A stretch of DNA of 64,000 nucleotides from Rhodospirillaceae bacterium SYSU D60007 (GTDB lineage: Bacteria > Pseudomonadota > Alphaproteobacteria > Reyranellales > Reyranellaceae): assembly GCA_003574685.1 (NCBI GenBank), contig QOCQ01000013.1, positions 62,001 to 126,000 of the forward strand, read 5' to 3'. This document shows positions 36,415 through 44,676 of the stretch, piece by piece (position 1 is the first letter of the stretch; every line of letters starts with the position of its first letter). The notes beneath the pieces are model-generated. The model saw only the letters and a list, made by a program, of their open reading frames with translations, did not search any database and was not told the DNA's origin. A program made the position numbers and the translations under genes.

Positions 36415-36714
36415 ATGCAGCTCATAGCACTACGGACGCTCCGGCTGTTCTGGCGAAAGCATCCGCAGGCAGAAAAGCCGTTGCGCTTCTGGCACGAGCT
36501 GGTGTCAGCATCCGAGTGGAGAGGACCGGCCGATGTGAAGGACATGTTCGGTTCTGCTGTCGACGTTCTCGGGAATAACAGGGTCGTATTCGACATTGCC
36601 GGCAACAAGTATCGACTTGTCGCGCGCATCTCGTACCGGTTCAAATGCGTGCAGATCAAGTTCGTAGGTACCCACCGGGAGTATGATGATATTGACGCGG
36701 AAACTATCCGATGA
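36415..36714 (+). CDS. higB: HigB-family toxin, module 1
   Basis: 99 residues. RelE-type mRNA interferase fold of the HigB family: RLFWRKHPQAEKPLRFWHEL, a basic helix, SASEWRGPADVKDMFGSAVD, VVFDIAGNKYRLVARISYRF and QIKFVGTHREYDDID. Cuts mRNA on the ribosome. Starts with an ATG 20 bases past the operator and overlaps higA by 4 bases (ATGA), so toxin precedes antitoxin, the usual higBA order. Confidence 0.9.
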   Translation: MQLIALRTLRLFWRKHPQAEKPLRFWHELVSASEWRGPADVKDMFGSAVDVLGNNRVVFDIAGNKYRLVARISYRFKCVQIKFVGTHREYDDIDAETIR

Positions 36715-37145
36715 AGCTGCGCCCCATCCGGACTGAAGCCGAGTATGATCTCGCGCTTGCGGACGCCGACCGGTACCTCGACAAGGAGCCCGGACCAGGC
36801 ACGCCTGCGGCCGATCGATTTGACATGCTCCTCTTGCTGATCTCCGACTACGAGCAAAAACGCTGGCCGGTCGAGCCGTTGCCGCCGGTCGACATGATCA
36901 GGGGCATGATGGAACTCAAGGGCTACACCCAGGCTGACCTTGCCCGGCTGCTGGGTTCCCGCGCCCGCGCTTCGGAGATCCTTGCTCGCAGGCGCCATCT
37001 GACCCTGCCAATGATCTGGAAGCTGTCGCAGGAATGGAAAATTCCGGCAGGATCGCTGGTTCAGCCATACGAGCTTTCCCGGGAGCGCGCCCCAATGACG
37101 ATGCGCGGCCGCAGACGACGTCCGCCGCGCAGGAAGGCAGCCTGA
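36711..37145 (+). CDS. higA: HigA-family antitoxin, module 1
   Basis: 144 residues. N-terminal HigB-binding segment MKLRPIRTEAEYDLALADAD, then a helix-turn-helix at ~65-115: MELKGYTQADLARLLGSRAR, ASEILARRRHLTLPMIWKLS. A basic C-terminal tail (RGRRRRPPRRKAA) is not usual and may aid DNA contact. Neutralises HigB and represses the module. It is related to the antitoxin at 51601 and the fragment at 49548, all starting LKPIRSE-type. Confidence 0.88.
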   Translation: MKLRPIRTEAEYDLALADADRYLDKEPGPGTPAADRFDMLLLLISDYEQKRWPVEPLPPVDMIRGMMELKGYTQADLARLLGSRARASEILARRRHLTLPMIWKLSQEWKIPAGSLVQPYELSRERAPMTMRGRRRRPPRRKAA

Positions 37146-37245
37146 AGGGCGCCAGGTTCGCAGAACGAATGAAGGGCTGTTGCCGGGCCTACCGGGCGCG
37201 GCGGCAATCTGGCATGTCGGACGGACGGAACCATGGGAGGGTGCC

Positions 37246-38013
37246 ATGAAATTGCAGGACAAGGTCGTGGTGGTCACGGGCGCATCGGGCGGAATCGGCG
37301 CGGCGATAGCGCGCCGTTTCGCGCGTGAAGGTGCCAAGGGTGTCGTGGTGGCGGACATTACGGCCGGGCCGCTGGAGAGCCTTGCCCGCGAAATCGGCGG
37401 CATGACCTTTGTCGGCGACGTCGGCAAGGAGGTCGATATCATTGCCCTGGTCGCGCGCACCGAGGAGCGCTTCGGACCCGTCGATGTCTTCTGCTCCAAT
37501 GCCGGTCTCGTGCGCGAGGGCGACGAGGAGGCGCTGGACAGCGAGTGGGAGCTGAACTGGTCGGTGCACGTGATGTCGCATGTCTACGCCGCGCGCGCTG
37601 TCGTGAAGAAAATGGCCGAGCGCGGCTCGGGCTACATCGTCAACACCGCTTCCGCCGCCGGCCTGCTGACCTCGATCCCGTCGGCCACCTATGCCGTTAC
37701 CAAGCACGCCGCCGTGGCCTTCGCCGAGTGGCTGGCCATCACCTACGGCGACCGAGGCGTCAAGGTTTCCGTGCTCTGCCCCCAGGCCGTGCGTACGGCC
37801 ATGATCCAGGGCCGCGAGGGCGGTTCGGCCAGCGTCGATGGCATTGTCGAGCCGGATGAGCTGGCGGAATGCGTGGTGCGCACCATGGACGAGGAGAAGT
37901 TCCTCATCCTGCCGCACCCGCAGGTGCTGGACTACATGCGCCGCAAGACCGCGGACTACGACCGTTGGCTCGCCGGCATGCGCCGCCTTCGCGGGAAGAT
38001 GCGCGGGGAGTAA
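37246..38013 (+). CDS. SDR-family oxidoreductase
   Basis: 255 residues from the ATG at 37246, which has GGGAGG upstream. Classical SDR: VVVVTGASGGIGAAIARRFA, VVADITAG, SNAG strand FCSNAGLVR, catalytic Ser in VNTASAAG and Tyr/Lys in ATYAVTKHAAVAF. Late VLCPQAVRTAMIQG is typical. Substrate not recognisable. It lies downstream of HigBA and is followed by a short tandem repeat (38016-38036, CTGGGGG units). Confidence 0.88.
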   Translation: MKLQDKVVVVTGASGGIGAAIARRFAREGAKGVVVADITAGPLESLAREIGGMTFVGDVGKEVDIIALVARTEERFGPVDVFCSNAGLVREGDEEALDSEWELNWSVHVMSHVYAARAVVKKMAERGSGYIVNTASAAGLLTSIPSATYAVTKHAAVAFAEWLAITYGDRGVKVSVLCPQAVRTAMIQGREGGSASVDGIVEPDELAECVVRTMDEEKFLILPHPQVLDYMRRKTADYDRWLAGMRRLRGKMRGE

Positions 38014-38105
38014 TGCTGGGGGCTGGGGGCTGGGAGCGCCGGAATCCCTGTCGGCATCGACCTGAAGAGGAGACGCGCCACTGGAGTGGCGCGCCCCCAG
38101 CGGCA

Positions 38106-39005
38106 TCAGTCGAGGTCGAGGCCGTCCATGCCGGCGTTCTTGCGGGCACGAGCGACCATGTCCCTGACGATCGGGCCCAGCGTCGCGGGATCGGCGACAG
38201 CATCGATGGTAGGTCCGCGATGCCAGCCCTCGGCGACGGCGATGATGCCGTTGCCCGCCTGGAAGACGCGTCCGGTGATATCAGCTGACTCCTCGCTCGC
38301 CAGCCAGATTGCGATCGGTGCCACCCAGCGCGGATTGCGCCGCTCGATCTCTTCCGGCGTGTACTGGCGCAGGTCAGCGGTCATGCGGGTATGCGCCGAG
38401 GGCGAGATGCAGTTCACCGTGACGCCGTAGCGACGCATCTCGCGCGCAGCGATGACGGTGAAGGCGGCGATGCCGGCCTTCGCGGCACCGTAGTTGGACT
38501 GGCCGATATTGCCGTAGATGCCCGATACCGAGGTGGTGTTGATCAGCCGGCCATTCACGGACGACCCGGTTTCCTTGGCCCGGTCGCGCCAGTAGGCGCA
38601 GGCATGGCGCGCCGGCGCGAAGGTGCCCTTCAGATGCACCCGGATCACGTCGTCCCACTCCGCTTCGCTCATGTTCACCAGCATGCGGTCGCGCAGGATG
38701 CCGGCATTGCTGATCACGACGTCAAGCTTGCCGAACGTCCTGATCGCCTGGTCGATCATGTTTTTGGCGCCGTTCCAGTCGCTGACGTCATCGCCATTGG
38801 CGACAGCCTCACCACCGGCCGCCTTGATCTCGTCAACCACCTGCTGCGCCGCCGAAACGTCCTTGCCGGTACCGTCGGTGGCGGCACCCAGATCGTTGAC
38901 GACAACCTTTGCGCCCTGCGCCGCCAGCATCAGCGCATACTCCCGCCCCACACCGCGCGCGCCGCCAGTGACGATGCAGACACGGTCCTCGCACAATTTC
39001 GGCAT
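38106..39005 (-). CDS. SDR-family oxidoreductase (3-hydroxyacyl-CoA-like)
   Basis: 299 residues from the ATG at 39005, seven bases after GGAGG (ATG at 39029 is an alternative). VCIVTGGARGVGREYALMLA, the VVNDLGAATDGTGKD loop, NAGILRDRMLVNM, catalytic INTTSVSG and YGAAKAGIAAFT. The long GxGxD-like loop after VVNDLG matches the SDR domain of multifunctional 3-hydroxyacyl-CoA dehydrogenases of the MFE-2 type. Convergent with the SDR at 37246, divergent from the His-rich lipoprotein genes. Confidence 0.85.
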   Translation of the reverse strand: MPKLCEDRVCIVTGGARGVGREYALMLAAQGAKVVVNDLGAATDGTGKDVSAAQQVVDEIKAAGGEAVANGDDVSDWNGAKNMIDQAIRTFGKLDVVISNAGILRDRMLVNMSEAEWDDVIRVHLKGTFAPARHACAYWRDRAKETGSSVNGRLINTTSVSGIYGNIGQSNYGAAKAGIAAFTVIAAREMRRYGVTVNCISPSAHTRMTADLRQYTPEEIERRNPRWVAPIAIWLASEESADITGRVFQAGNGIIAVAEGWHRGPTIDAVADPATLGPIVRDMVARARKNAGMDGLDLD

Positions 39006-39205
39006 GACGTTTCCTCCGGCCAGATTCATGGCAAGAGGCTAGCAACGGGCCGCGGGGCTGTGAAACTGCCGCTTGAGCACTCGTTCCGCTCTTCGAAGCG
39101 ATGCGCAGAAGACGGCCATGCAGCGGCAATCGTGGCGCTGGCCCGCCGCTTTGTGGCCCTTTCAGGATATTTGCTGCGGCCAGTCGATCCACGGGGATGG
39201 CAGTG

Positions 39206-39226
39206 TCAGGCCTGCGTAAGACCTGA
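39206..39226. promoter_or_regulatory. 21-bp palindrome before lipoprotein gene 1
   Basis: TCAGGC-N9-ACCTGA (39206-39226), 25 bases before the ATG at 39252. It has the same arms, spacer and near-identical distance as the palindrome before the next lipoprotein gene. Confidence 0.55.
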
Positions 39227-39251
39227 CGCAACCGCCTCGAAGGAGGGTGAC

Positions 39252-39485
39252 ATGCGCAGCAACCTCGCCCGCCTGACCGCCGTCGCAGCGGCGCTCGTCG
39301 CCGCCGCCGTCGGCCTCAGCGCCTGCGTTACGCACGACCATGATTCGTGGCATCGTCACGGCTACTACGACCGGCACGACCATCGCTGGGACGGACGCCA
39401 CGGGTGGGGCGATCATCGCCGCGACGGCCGCTGGTGGGACCACGATCGCGATGGCCGCCGGCGCGACTGGTGGGAGCGCCGTTAG
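39252..39485 (+). CDS. Small His/Asp/Trp-rich lipoprotein 1
   Basis: 77 residues. Signal peptide MRSNLARLTAVAAALVAAAV with a lipobox LSAC, so an outer or inner membrane lipoprotein. The mature ~53 residues are rich in His, Asp, Arg, Trp and Gly (HDHDSWHRHGYYDRHDHRWD) with no stable fold evident; possible metal or acid binding. AGGAGG lies 5 bases before the ATG. Paralogue of the gene at 39584, from signal peptide to promoter palindrome. Confidence 0.75.
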   Translation: MRSNLARLTAVAAALVAAAVGLSACVTHDHDSWHRHGYYDRHDHRWDGRHGWGDHRRDGRWWDHDRDGRRRDWWERR

Positions 39486-39536
39486 CCCGTCCGCGAAAGG
39501 GCGGGAACGATGGTGCACTTCAGGGCATTGAGTAGA

Positions 39537-39557
39537 TCAGGTTTCCGTCATACCTGA
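39537..39557. promoter_or_regulatory. 21-bp palindrome before lipoprotein gene 2
   Basis: TCAGGT-N9-ACCTGA (39537-39557), perfect 6-bp arms, 26 bases before the ATG at 39584. Matches the element at 39206 in arm sequence and spacer length. Confidence 0.6.
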
Positions 39558-39583
39558 GTATCACTGCCCCAAGGGAGGGTGCC

Positions 39584-40075
39584 ATGCGCACCAGCATCCC
39601 GCGCGTCATGGCCGCCGCCGCGACACTTGTCGTTGCCGGACTGGGCCTGAGCGCGTGCGTCACGGACGATTATGGTTCGCCCGATTACGGCTACTACGGT
39701 CCCGGCTACTACAGTTCGTACCCCGGCCCCGGCTATTACCACGACTTCTATCCAGGTCCCGGCTACTACTACGGCCGCCACGATCATCGGTGGGACCGCC
39801 ATCGCCATCGCCATCGCCATCACCATCATGATGGCGTCCGGGATCGGGACCACAAACGGGATGGCGACCGGGACCGGGCGCGCAACCGGGATCGGGACCG
39901 CGATCGGGATGGAGCTCGCGATCGACATCGGGCCCATGATCGGGATGGAGTCCGGGATCGGGATCGGGCTCACAGTCGCGATAGCGATCGGGTCCGCGGC
40001 CGGGACAGCAAGCGCGATCGGTCTCGCCCGAAGGCGAGGCGTGATTCCGCCGACAGACCAAAACATCGCCGTTAG
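39584..40075 (+). CDS. His/Arg/Asp-rich repeat lipoprotein 2
   Basis: 163 residues. Signal and lipobox GLGLSACVTDD as in its neighbour, then a Tyr/Gly/Pro zone (GYYGPGYYSSYPGPGYY, YPGPGYYYG), a His/Arg stretch (HRHRHRHHHH) and a long Arg-Asp repeat tract (DRDRARNRDRDRDRD). The DNA there is a GATCGGGA/CATCG simple repeat, so length may vary by slippage. Probably envelope-exposed; function unknown. GGGAGG lies 5 bases before the ATG. The Asp/Arg tract is striking for being nearly net-neutral but highly charged. Confidence 0.7.
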   Translation: MRTSIPRVMAAAATLVVAGLGLSACVTDDYGSPDYGYYGPGYYSSYPGPGYYHDFYPGPGYYYGRHDHRWDRHRHRHRHHHHDGVRDRDHKRDGDRDRARNRDRDRDRDGARDRHRAHDRDGVRDRDRAHSRDSDRVRGRDSKRDRSRPKARRDSADRPKHRR

Positions 40076-40082
40076 CTGAAAG

Positions 40083-40146
40083 CGGCCAAAGTGGCCTGGC
40101 CGAGCGCGCCGGAACCGGCGCGATCCGCCAGTGGCTTTGGCTGCGG
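40083..40146. terminator. Long imperfect hairpin after the lipoprotein genes
   Basis: Core CGCGCCGG-AA-CCGGCGCG (40105-40122) inside outer arms CGGCCAAAG (40083-40091) and CTTTGGCTGCGG (40134-40145). A strong stem ~65 bases across, without a T-tract. Candidate transcript end, or a structured 5' region for the next gene. Confidence 0.45.
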
Positions 40147-40262
40147 CCGTCGAGCATGACGCCGGCGAGCGATCGTAGCGGGGTTCCAATCCCCGGCAAA
40201 ATCGCGACAGGGCCCACCAGCCCGGCGTACATTGCCGTCGAACGAAATCGGGATGTTGGACG

Positions 40263-41309
40263 ATGCGGGTGTTTACCACGCTGCCGCAGGGAGATCTGCG
40301 CAAGGTGCCTGACGCGGCGAAGCAGGCCGAGAAGACTGGCTATGACGGCCTCCTGACGCTTGAGAACCGGAACGAGCCCTTTCTCGGCCATGCCATCGCA
40401 GCGGTTGTCACGGAGCGGATTGATCTCGCCACCAGCGTCGCGATTGCGTTTGCGCGCAGCCCGATGGTCGTCGCCAACCTGGGCTGGGACCTGCAGATCG
40501 CCTCGCGTGGCCGCTTTGTCCTGGGACTCGGCCCGCAGATCCGGCCGCACAACGAGCGCCGCTTCAGCGTGCCATGGTCGCCGCCAGTGCCGCGCCTGCG
40601 CGAATATGTGAAAGCGCTTCGTGCGATCTGGACCTGCTGGCAGAAGGGCGAGAAGCTCGATTTCCGGGGCGAGCACTACACCTTCACGCTGATGACGCCG
40701 AATTTCGTGCCCGCCTCGATCGGCATGCCGATGGTGCCGATCACGCTGGCCGGCTTCGGCACCTACTCGCTGCGCCTGTCGGGCGAGGTGGGTGACGGCC
40801 TGCGGCTGCATCCGCTCTGCACCCGGCGCTACCTGGAAGAGGTGGTCGAACCGCGTGTGGCCGAGGGACTCGAAAAGTCGGGCAAGGCGCGCGAGAACTT
40901 CGAGATCAGCGGCGGCGGCTTCCTCGCGACCGGCAAGGACGATGAGGCGGTAGACAAAATGGCCGAGTGGGTGCGCATGCGGATCGCGTTCTACGGCTCC
41001 ACGCCGGCCTACTGGCCGGTGCTGGAGCTGCACGGCCTCGGCGATCTCGGCCGCAAGCTCAACGCGCTCTCCAAGGAGGGGAAGTGGGACGAGATGACGA
41101 CGTCGATCCCCGACGACTTCCTCCATCTTTGTGCCGCCATCGGCCGGCATGACGAGATCGCGCCCATCATCGAGAGGCGTTTCGGCAATGCCTCGGATGC
41201 GCTGAACGCGAGCGTGAACCAGGCGACGCCGTCCGACATGCCGCCGGACCTCCTTCAGGACATCCAGCGCATCCCGGTCAAGTTCAGGCGCTTCGCGACC
41301 GCCTGGTAA
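40263..41309 (+). CDS. LLM-class flavin/F420-dependent oxidoreductase
   Basis: 348 residues, a luciferase-like TIM barrel: VFTTLPQGDLRKVPDAAKQA, GYDGLLTLENRNEPFLGHAI, IDLATSVAIAFARSPMVVAN, GRFVLGLGPQIRPHNERRF and GDGLRLHPLC. It resembles the TIGR03617 subfamily often predicted to use F420. The substrate is unknown. Next to methylsuccinyl-CoA dehydrogenase (convergent, 14 bases). Confidence 0.83.
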   Translation: MRVFTTLPQGDLRKVPDAAKQAEKTGYDGLLTLENRNEPFLGHAIAAVVTERIDLATSVAIAFARSPMVVANLGWDLQIASRGRFVLGLGPQIRPHNERRFSVPWSPPVPRLREYVKALRAIWTCWQKGEKLDFRGEHYTFTLMTPNFVPASIGMPMVPITLAGFGTYSLRLSGEVGDGLRLHPLCTRRYLEEVVEPRVAEGLEKSGKARENFEISGGGFLATGKDDEAVDKMAEWVRMRIAFYGSTPAYWPVLELHGLGDLGRKLNALSKEGKWDEMTTSIPDDFLHLCAAIGRHDEIAPIIERRFGNASDALNASVNQATPSDMPPDLLQDIQRIPVKFRRFATAW

Positions 41310-41323
41310 GGGTGCGACGGGGC

Positions 41324-43018
41324 CTAGTTGCGACCGTCGAGCAGGCCGCGGCAGACGACCTGGGCCTGGATTTCGGCGGCACCCTCGAAGATGTTGAGGA
41401 TGCGCGCATCGCACAGCACGCGGCTGACGGGGTATTCCTGCGCGTAACCGTTGCCGCCGTGGACCTGCAGGGCGTTGTCGGCATTGCTCCAGGCAACGCG
41501 CGCGGCCAGCAGCTTGGCCATGCCCGCCTCGATATCGCAGCGACGGTCGCTGTCCTTCTCGCGCGCCGAGAAGTACGTGAGCTGGCGCGCGATCATGGTC
41601 TCGACGGCCATCCAGGCGATCTTCCCCGCCACGCGCGGGAAGGCATAAATCGGCTTGCCGAACTGGATGCGCTCCTTCGCGTAGCGCAGGCCCAGCTCCA
41701 TGGCGCATTGCGCCACGCCCACGGCGCGCGCCGCGGTCTGGATGCGGGCGCTCTCGAAGGTGGCCATGAGCTGCTTGAAGCCGTGGCCTTCCTCGCCGCC
41801 CAGCAGGTTTTCGGCCGGCACCTCGAAGCCGTCGAAGCCCAGCTCGTATTCCTTCATGCCGCGATAGCCCAGCACCTGGATCTCGCCGCCGGTCATGCCC
41901 TTCGCGGGAAACGGATTGTCCTCGCTGCCGCGCGGCTTCTCGGCGAGCAGCATCGACAGGCCCTGATAGCCCGGCTTGTCGGGGTTGGTGCGCACCAGCA
42001 GGGTCATGATGTCGGCGCGCGCGGCATGGGTGATCCAGGTCTTGTTGCCGTGGACCTTGTAGATGTCGCCCTCGCGCACGGCACGGGTACGCAGGTTGGC
42101 GAGGTCGGAACCGATGTTCGGCTCCGTGAACACCGCCGTCGGCAGAATCTCGCCCTGCGCGATCTTCGCGAGGTACTTCTTCTTCTGCGCCTCCGTGCCG
42201 CCAGCGCGAATCAGCTCGCCCGCGATCTCCGAGCGCGTTCCCAGCGAACCGACACCAATATAGCCGCGCGACAATTCCTCCGTAACGACGCACATCGCAA
42301 GCTTGCCCATGCCCAGGCCGCCCCATTCCTCGGGGATGGTCAGGCCGAAGACGCCGAGCTCCGCCATCTTCTGCACGACCGGCAGCGGGATAAGCTCGTC
42401 CTTCAGGTGCCAATCGTGGGCGTTGGGCATGACCTCTTCCGCCACGAAGCGACGGAACTGTTCGCGCACCATCTCCAGCGCATCGTCTTCCAGGCCCAAT
42501 GCCCCGAAATCGCCGGTGTCGAGCGAATCCGCCAACAGCGTAGCGATCCGCAGCCGCACCGCCGCGGTATTGCCGCCTGTCATCAACGTGCGCACCGCCG
42601 GCGTCTGCAATGCCGCGCGCGCTTCTTGCGGGATGCCGAGATCGGCAGGGCGCACGATCTCGACCTGGCTCATGGCAATGCCGCCATCGAGCTGGCTCAG
42701 GTATTCGCCCCAGGCGGCTTGCAGCAGCAACGCCTCCAGCTCGCCCAGCTTCCCCGCGGCGGCCAGTGTCTCGCCCCAGCGCCGCATCTGCACCAGACCG
42801 GCGACGCAGGTGGCGATCCATGCATAGCCATGCGCGGCGAATTGCTCACGTTCCAGCAGCTTCGCATCGACGCGGCCGTTAGGCGCGATCTTTCGGCGCA
42901 CCTCTGCCTTCGCGGCGGCCTCGAAGGCAAGGGCCGCGTGCTCGGCCTCGCTACACAGCGTCAGGAGGTTGTCGAGGACGGAGGTCGAGGGTTCGTCAAA
43001 CTTTTCGGCAACAGACAT
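41324..43018 (-). CDS. mcd: (2S)-Methylsuccinyl-CoA dehydrogenase
   Basis: 564 residues. Acyl-CoA dehydrogenase fold with an extra ~150-residue N-terminal domain (LLEREQFAAHGYAWIATCVA, QLDGGIAMSQVEIVRPADLG), the mark of Mcd. Core motifs: FRRFVAEEVMPNAHDWHLKD, EWGGLGMGKLAMCVVTEELS, TEPNIGSDLANLRTRA, KTWITHAARADIM and FEGAAEIQAQVVCRG. Oxidises methylsuccinyl-CoA to mesaconyl-CoA in the ethylmalonyl-CoA pathway, giving electrons to ETF. It lies 114 bases after ccr, with a perfect inverted repeat between. Confidence 0.92.
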   Translation of the reverse strand: MSVAEKFDEPSTSVLDNLLTLCSEAEHAALAFEAAAKAEVRRKIAPNGRVDAKLLEREQFAAHGYAWIATCVAGLVQMRRWGETLAAAGKLGELEALLLQAAWGEYLSQLDGGIAMSQVEIVRPADLGIPQEARAALQTPAVRTLMTGGNTAAVRLRIATLLADSLDTGDFGALGLEDDALEMVREQFRRFVAEEVMPNAHDWHLKDELIPLPVVQKMAELGVFGLTIPEEWGGLGMGKLAMCVVTEELSRGYIGVGSLGTRSEIAGELIRAGGTEAQKKKYLAKIAQGEILPTAVFTEPNIGSDLANLRTRAVREGDIYKVHGNKTWITHAARADIMTLLVRTNPDKPGYQGLSMLLAEKPRGSEDNPFPAKGMTGGEIQVLGYRGMKEYELGFDGFEVPAENLLGGEEGHGFKQLMATFESARIQTAARAVGVAQCAMELGLRYAKERIQFGKPIYAFPRVAGKIAWMAVETMIARQLTYFSAREKDSDRRCDIEAGMAKLLAARVAWSNADNALQVHGGNGYAQEYPVSRVLCDARILNIFEGAAEIQAQVVCRGLLDGRN

Positions 43019-43051
43019 TCACGACTCCGAGGGGCTCGATCACAAGAAAGC

Positions 43052-43123
43052 CTTCATGGTGAGCTTGTCGAACCATGAAGGCTCCGCTGCGGCGCTTCAT
43101 GGTTCGACAAGCTCACCATGAAG
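43052..43123. repeat. Perfect 29-bp inverted repeat between ccr and mcd
   Basis: Left arm 43052-43080 begins CTTCATGGTGAGCTTGTCG; the right arm 43095-43123 is its exact reverse complement, 29 of 29 bases, around a 14-base loop. The same element is found at 49459-49543. It contains the TTCGACAAGCTCA core of a common dispersed repeat. In the ccr-mcd transcript it would fold into a very strong hairpin. Confidence 0.9.
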
Positions 43124-43132
43124 CTGTCCTCA

Positions 43133-44422
43133 CTAATCCTCCAGCGCGTCCTCCAGCGTGCGCAGGCCGGGACGCCTGGCCGACACCAGCACCGCCATGT
43201 TTCCCGGCTTGTGCTGGTTCTTCCACATTTTGGTATGGGCGCGCGGGATGTCTTCCCAGGCGAACACCTCGGACATGCAGGGATCCAGCCGCCGCTCGAT
43301 GACAAGCTGGTTGGCCTGCGCCGCCTGCAGCAGGTTGGCGAAATGGCTGCCCTGGATGCGCTTCTGGCGCATCCAGACGAAACGCGCATCGAAGGTAAGG
43401 TTGTAGCCGGTGGTACCAGCGCAGAACACCACCATGCCACCGCGCTTCACGATGAAGCATGAGACCGGGAAGGTCTGCTCGCCGGGGTGCTCGAAGACGA
43501 AGTCGACGTCGTTGCCCTTGCCGGTGATCTCCCAGATGGCGGCACCGAACTTGCGTACCTTCTTCATGTACTCGGCGTAAGCCTTGGCGTCGTCAACATC
43601 GGGGAGCTGGCCCCAGCAGTCGAAATTGTTGCGTACGATGACGCCCTTGGCGCCCAGACTCATCACGAAGTCGCGCTTGCTTTCGTCGCTGATCACGCCG
43701 ATGGCGTTGGCGCCCGACACGGCGATGAGCTGGATGGCCATCGACCCCAGGCCGCCGGCCGCGCCCCACACCAGCACGTTATGACCGGGCCGCAGGATGT
43801 GCGGGCGATGGCCGAACAGCATGCGATAGGCGGTCGCCAGGGTGAGCGTGTAGCAGGCGCTCTCTTCCCAGGTGAGGTGCTGCGGCCGCTTCATGAGCTG
43901 GCGCGCCTGCACCCGGCAGAACTGCGCGAAGGAGCCGTCCGGCGTCTCGTAGCCCCAGATGCGTTGCGAGGGCGAGAACATGGGATCGCCGCCGTTGCAC
44001 TCCTCGTCGTCGCCGTCGTCCTGGTTGCAGTGGACGACCACCTCGTCGCCCACCTTCCAACGCTTCACCTTGGAGCCGATGGCCCAGACGATGCCGGAGG
44101 CATCCGAGCCGGCGACGTGGAAGGGCGCCTTGTGGATGTCGAAAGGCGAAACCGGAACGCCCAGCCCGGCCCAGACGCCGTTGTAGTTGACGCCGGCCGC
44201 CATCACGAAAACGAGCACCTCGTCGTCGCCGATTGTGTGCGTCGGCACGACCTCGAGCTGCATCGCCTGCTCGGGCGGACCGTGCCGCTCGCGGCGGATA
44301 GCCCAGGCGTACATGTTCTTCGGCACGTGCCCCAGGGGCGGGATCTCGCCGATCTCGTAGAGATCCTTTTTCGGCCGTCCGGCCGTGGGATGCGACTGAA
44401 CAACGGCCAACGCTGCGGTCAT
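43133..44422 (-). CDS. ccr: Crotonyl-CoA carboxylase/reductase
   Basis: 429 residues from the ATG at 44422. Reductive carboxylation of crotonyl-CoA to ethylmalonyl-CoA with NADPH and CO2, the key step of the ethylmalonyl-CoA pathway. MDR fold: GVNYNGVWAGLGVPVSPFDI, HVAGSDASGIVWAIGSKVK, the Ccr-specific HCNQDDGDDEECNGGDPMFS insert and QRIWGYETPDGSFAQFCRVQ, the Rossmann GAAGGLGSMAIQLI, and the C-terminal HFANLLQAAQANQLVIERRL. Its 254-base upstream region holds palindromes. Confidence 0.94.
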   Translation of the reverse strand: MTAALAVVQSHPTAGRPKKDLYEIGEIPPLGHVPKNMYAWAIRRERHGPPEQAMQLEVVPTHTIGDDEVLVFVMAAGVNYNGVWAGLGVPVSPFDIHKAPFHVAGSDASGIVWAIGSKVKRWKVGDEVVVHCNQDDGDDEECNGGDPMFSPSQRIWGYETPDGSFAQFCRVQARQLMKRPQHLTWEESACYTLTLATAYRMLFGHRPHILRPGHNVLVWGAAGGLGSMAIQLIAVSGANAIGVISDESKRDFVMSLGAKGVIVRNNFDCWGQLPDVDDAKAYAEYMKKVRKFGAAIWEITGKGNDVDFVFEHPGEQTFPVSCFIVKRGGMVVFCAGTTGYNLTFDARFVWMRQKRIQGSHFANLLQAAQANQLVIERRLDPCMSEVFAWEDIPRAHTKMWKNQHKPGNMAVLVSARRPGLRTLEDALED

Positions 44423-44538
44423 CTGCTGCCCCTGCGCTTGCGGGCGGCGCGCGGCGCGCACGCCTTGCCCCGAAACAATGCTTCTTGGACTGGGCGGTTT
44501 CCTGAAGGACCCACCTGTTTAGCAGGCGCAGCGTAATG

Positions 44539-44663
44539 GTGCGACGCACAAAGTCAATTTCTATTAGTTCAGCCTGCCTGTTTGTTAGAAAATTGCCACA
44601 AATGGCATTTCAGGTGCGACGAAAGGCACTGAACCTAGTGCACTGCGGCAAAACGCCTTTGCC
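44539..44663 (-). promoter_or_regulatory. ccr upstream region with palindromes
   Basis: Within 44423-44676: perfect GTGCG-A-CGCAC (44539-44549) next to a -35-like TTGACT (44555-44550 region, minus strand), TGCCA-CAAA-TGGCA (44594-44607), a second GTGCGACG (44613-44620), and GGCAAA-ACGCC-TTTGCC (44647-44663). The last may instead be the terminator of the M48 gene. These are candidate sites for a ccr regulator; none can be assigned by sight. Confidence 0.4.
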
Positions 44664-44676
44664 TGCGGCACTGGTC

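Noticed and set aside
39780-40020. Regular short repeats considered as a CRISPR array
   Set aside because: The units are 6-9 bases with no spacers, encode an in-frame Asp/Arg tract and no cas gene is near.
39660-42821. A 1053-residue open frame on the minus strand across the lipoprotein and mcd genes
   Set aside because: It is antisense to lipoprotein 2 and to the LLM gene, and out of frame with mcd. The openness comes from Asp/Arg repeat DNA and GC-rich codons; the peptide shows no domain.
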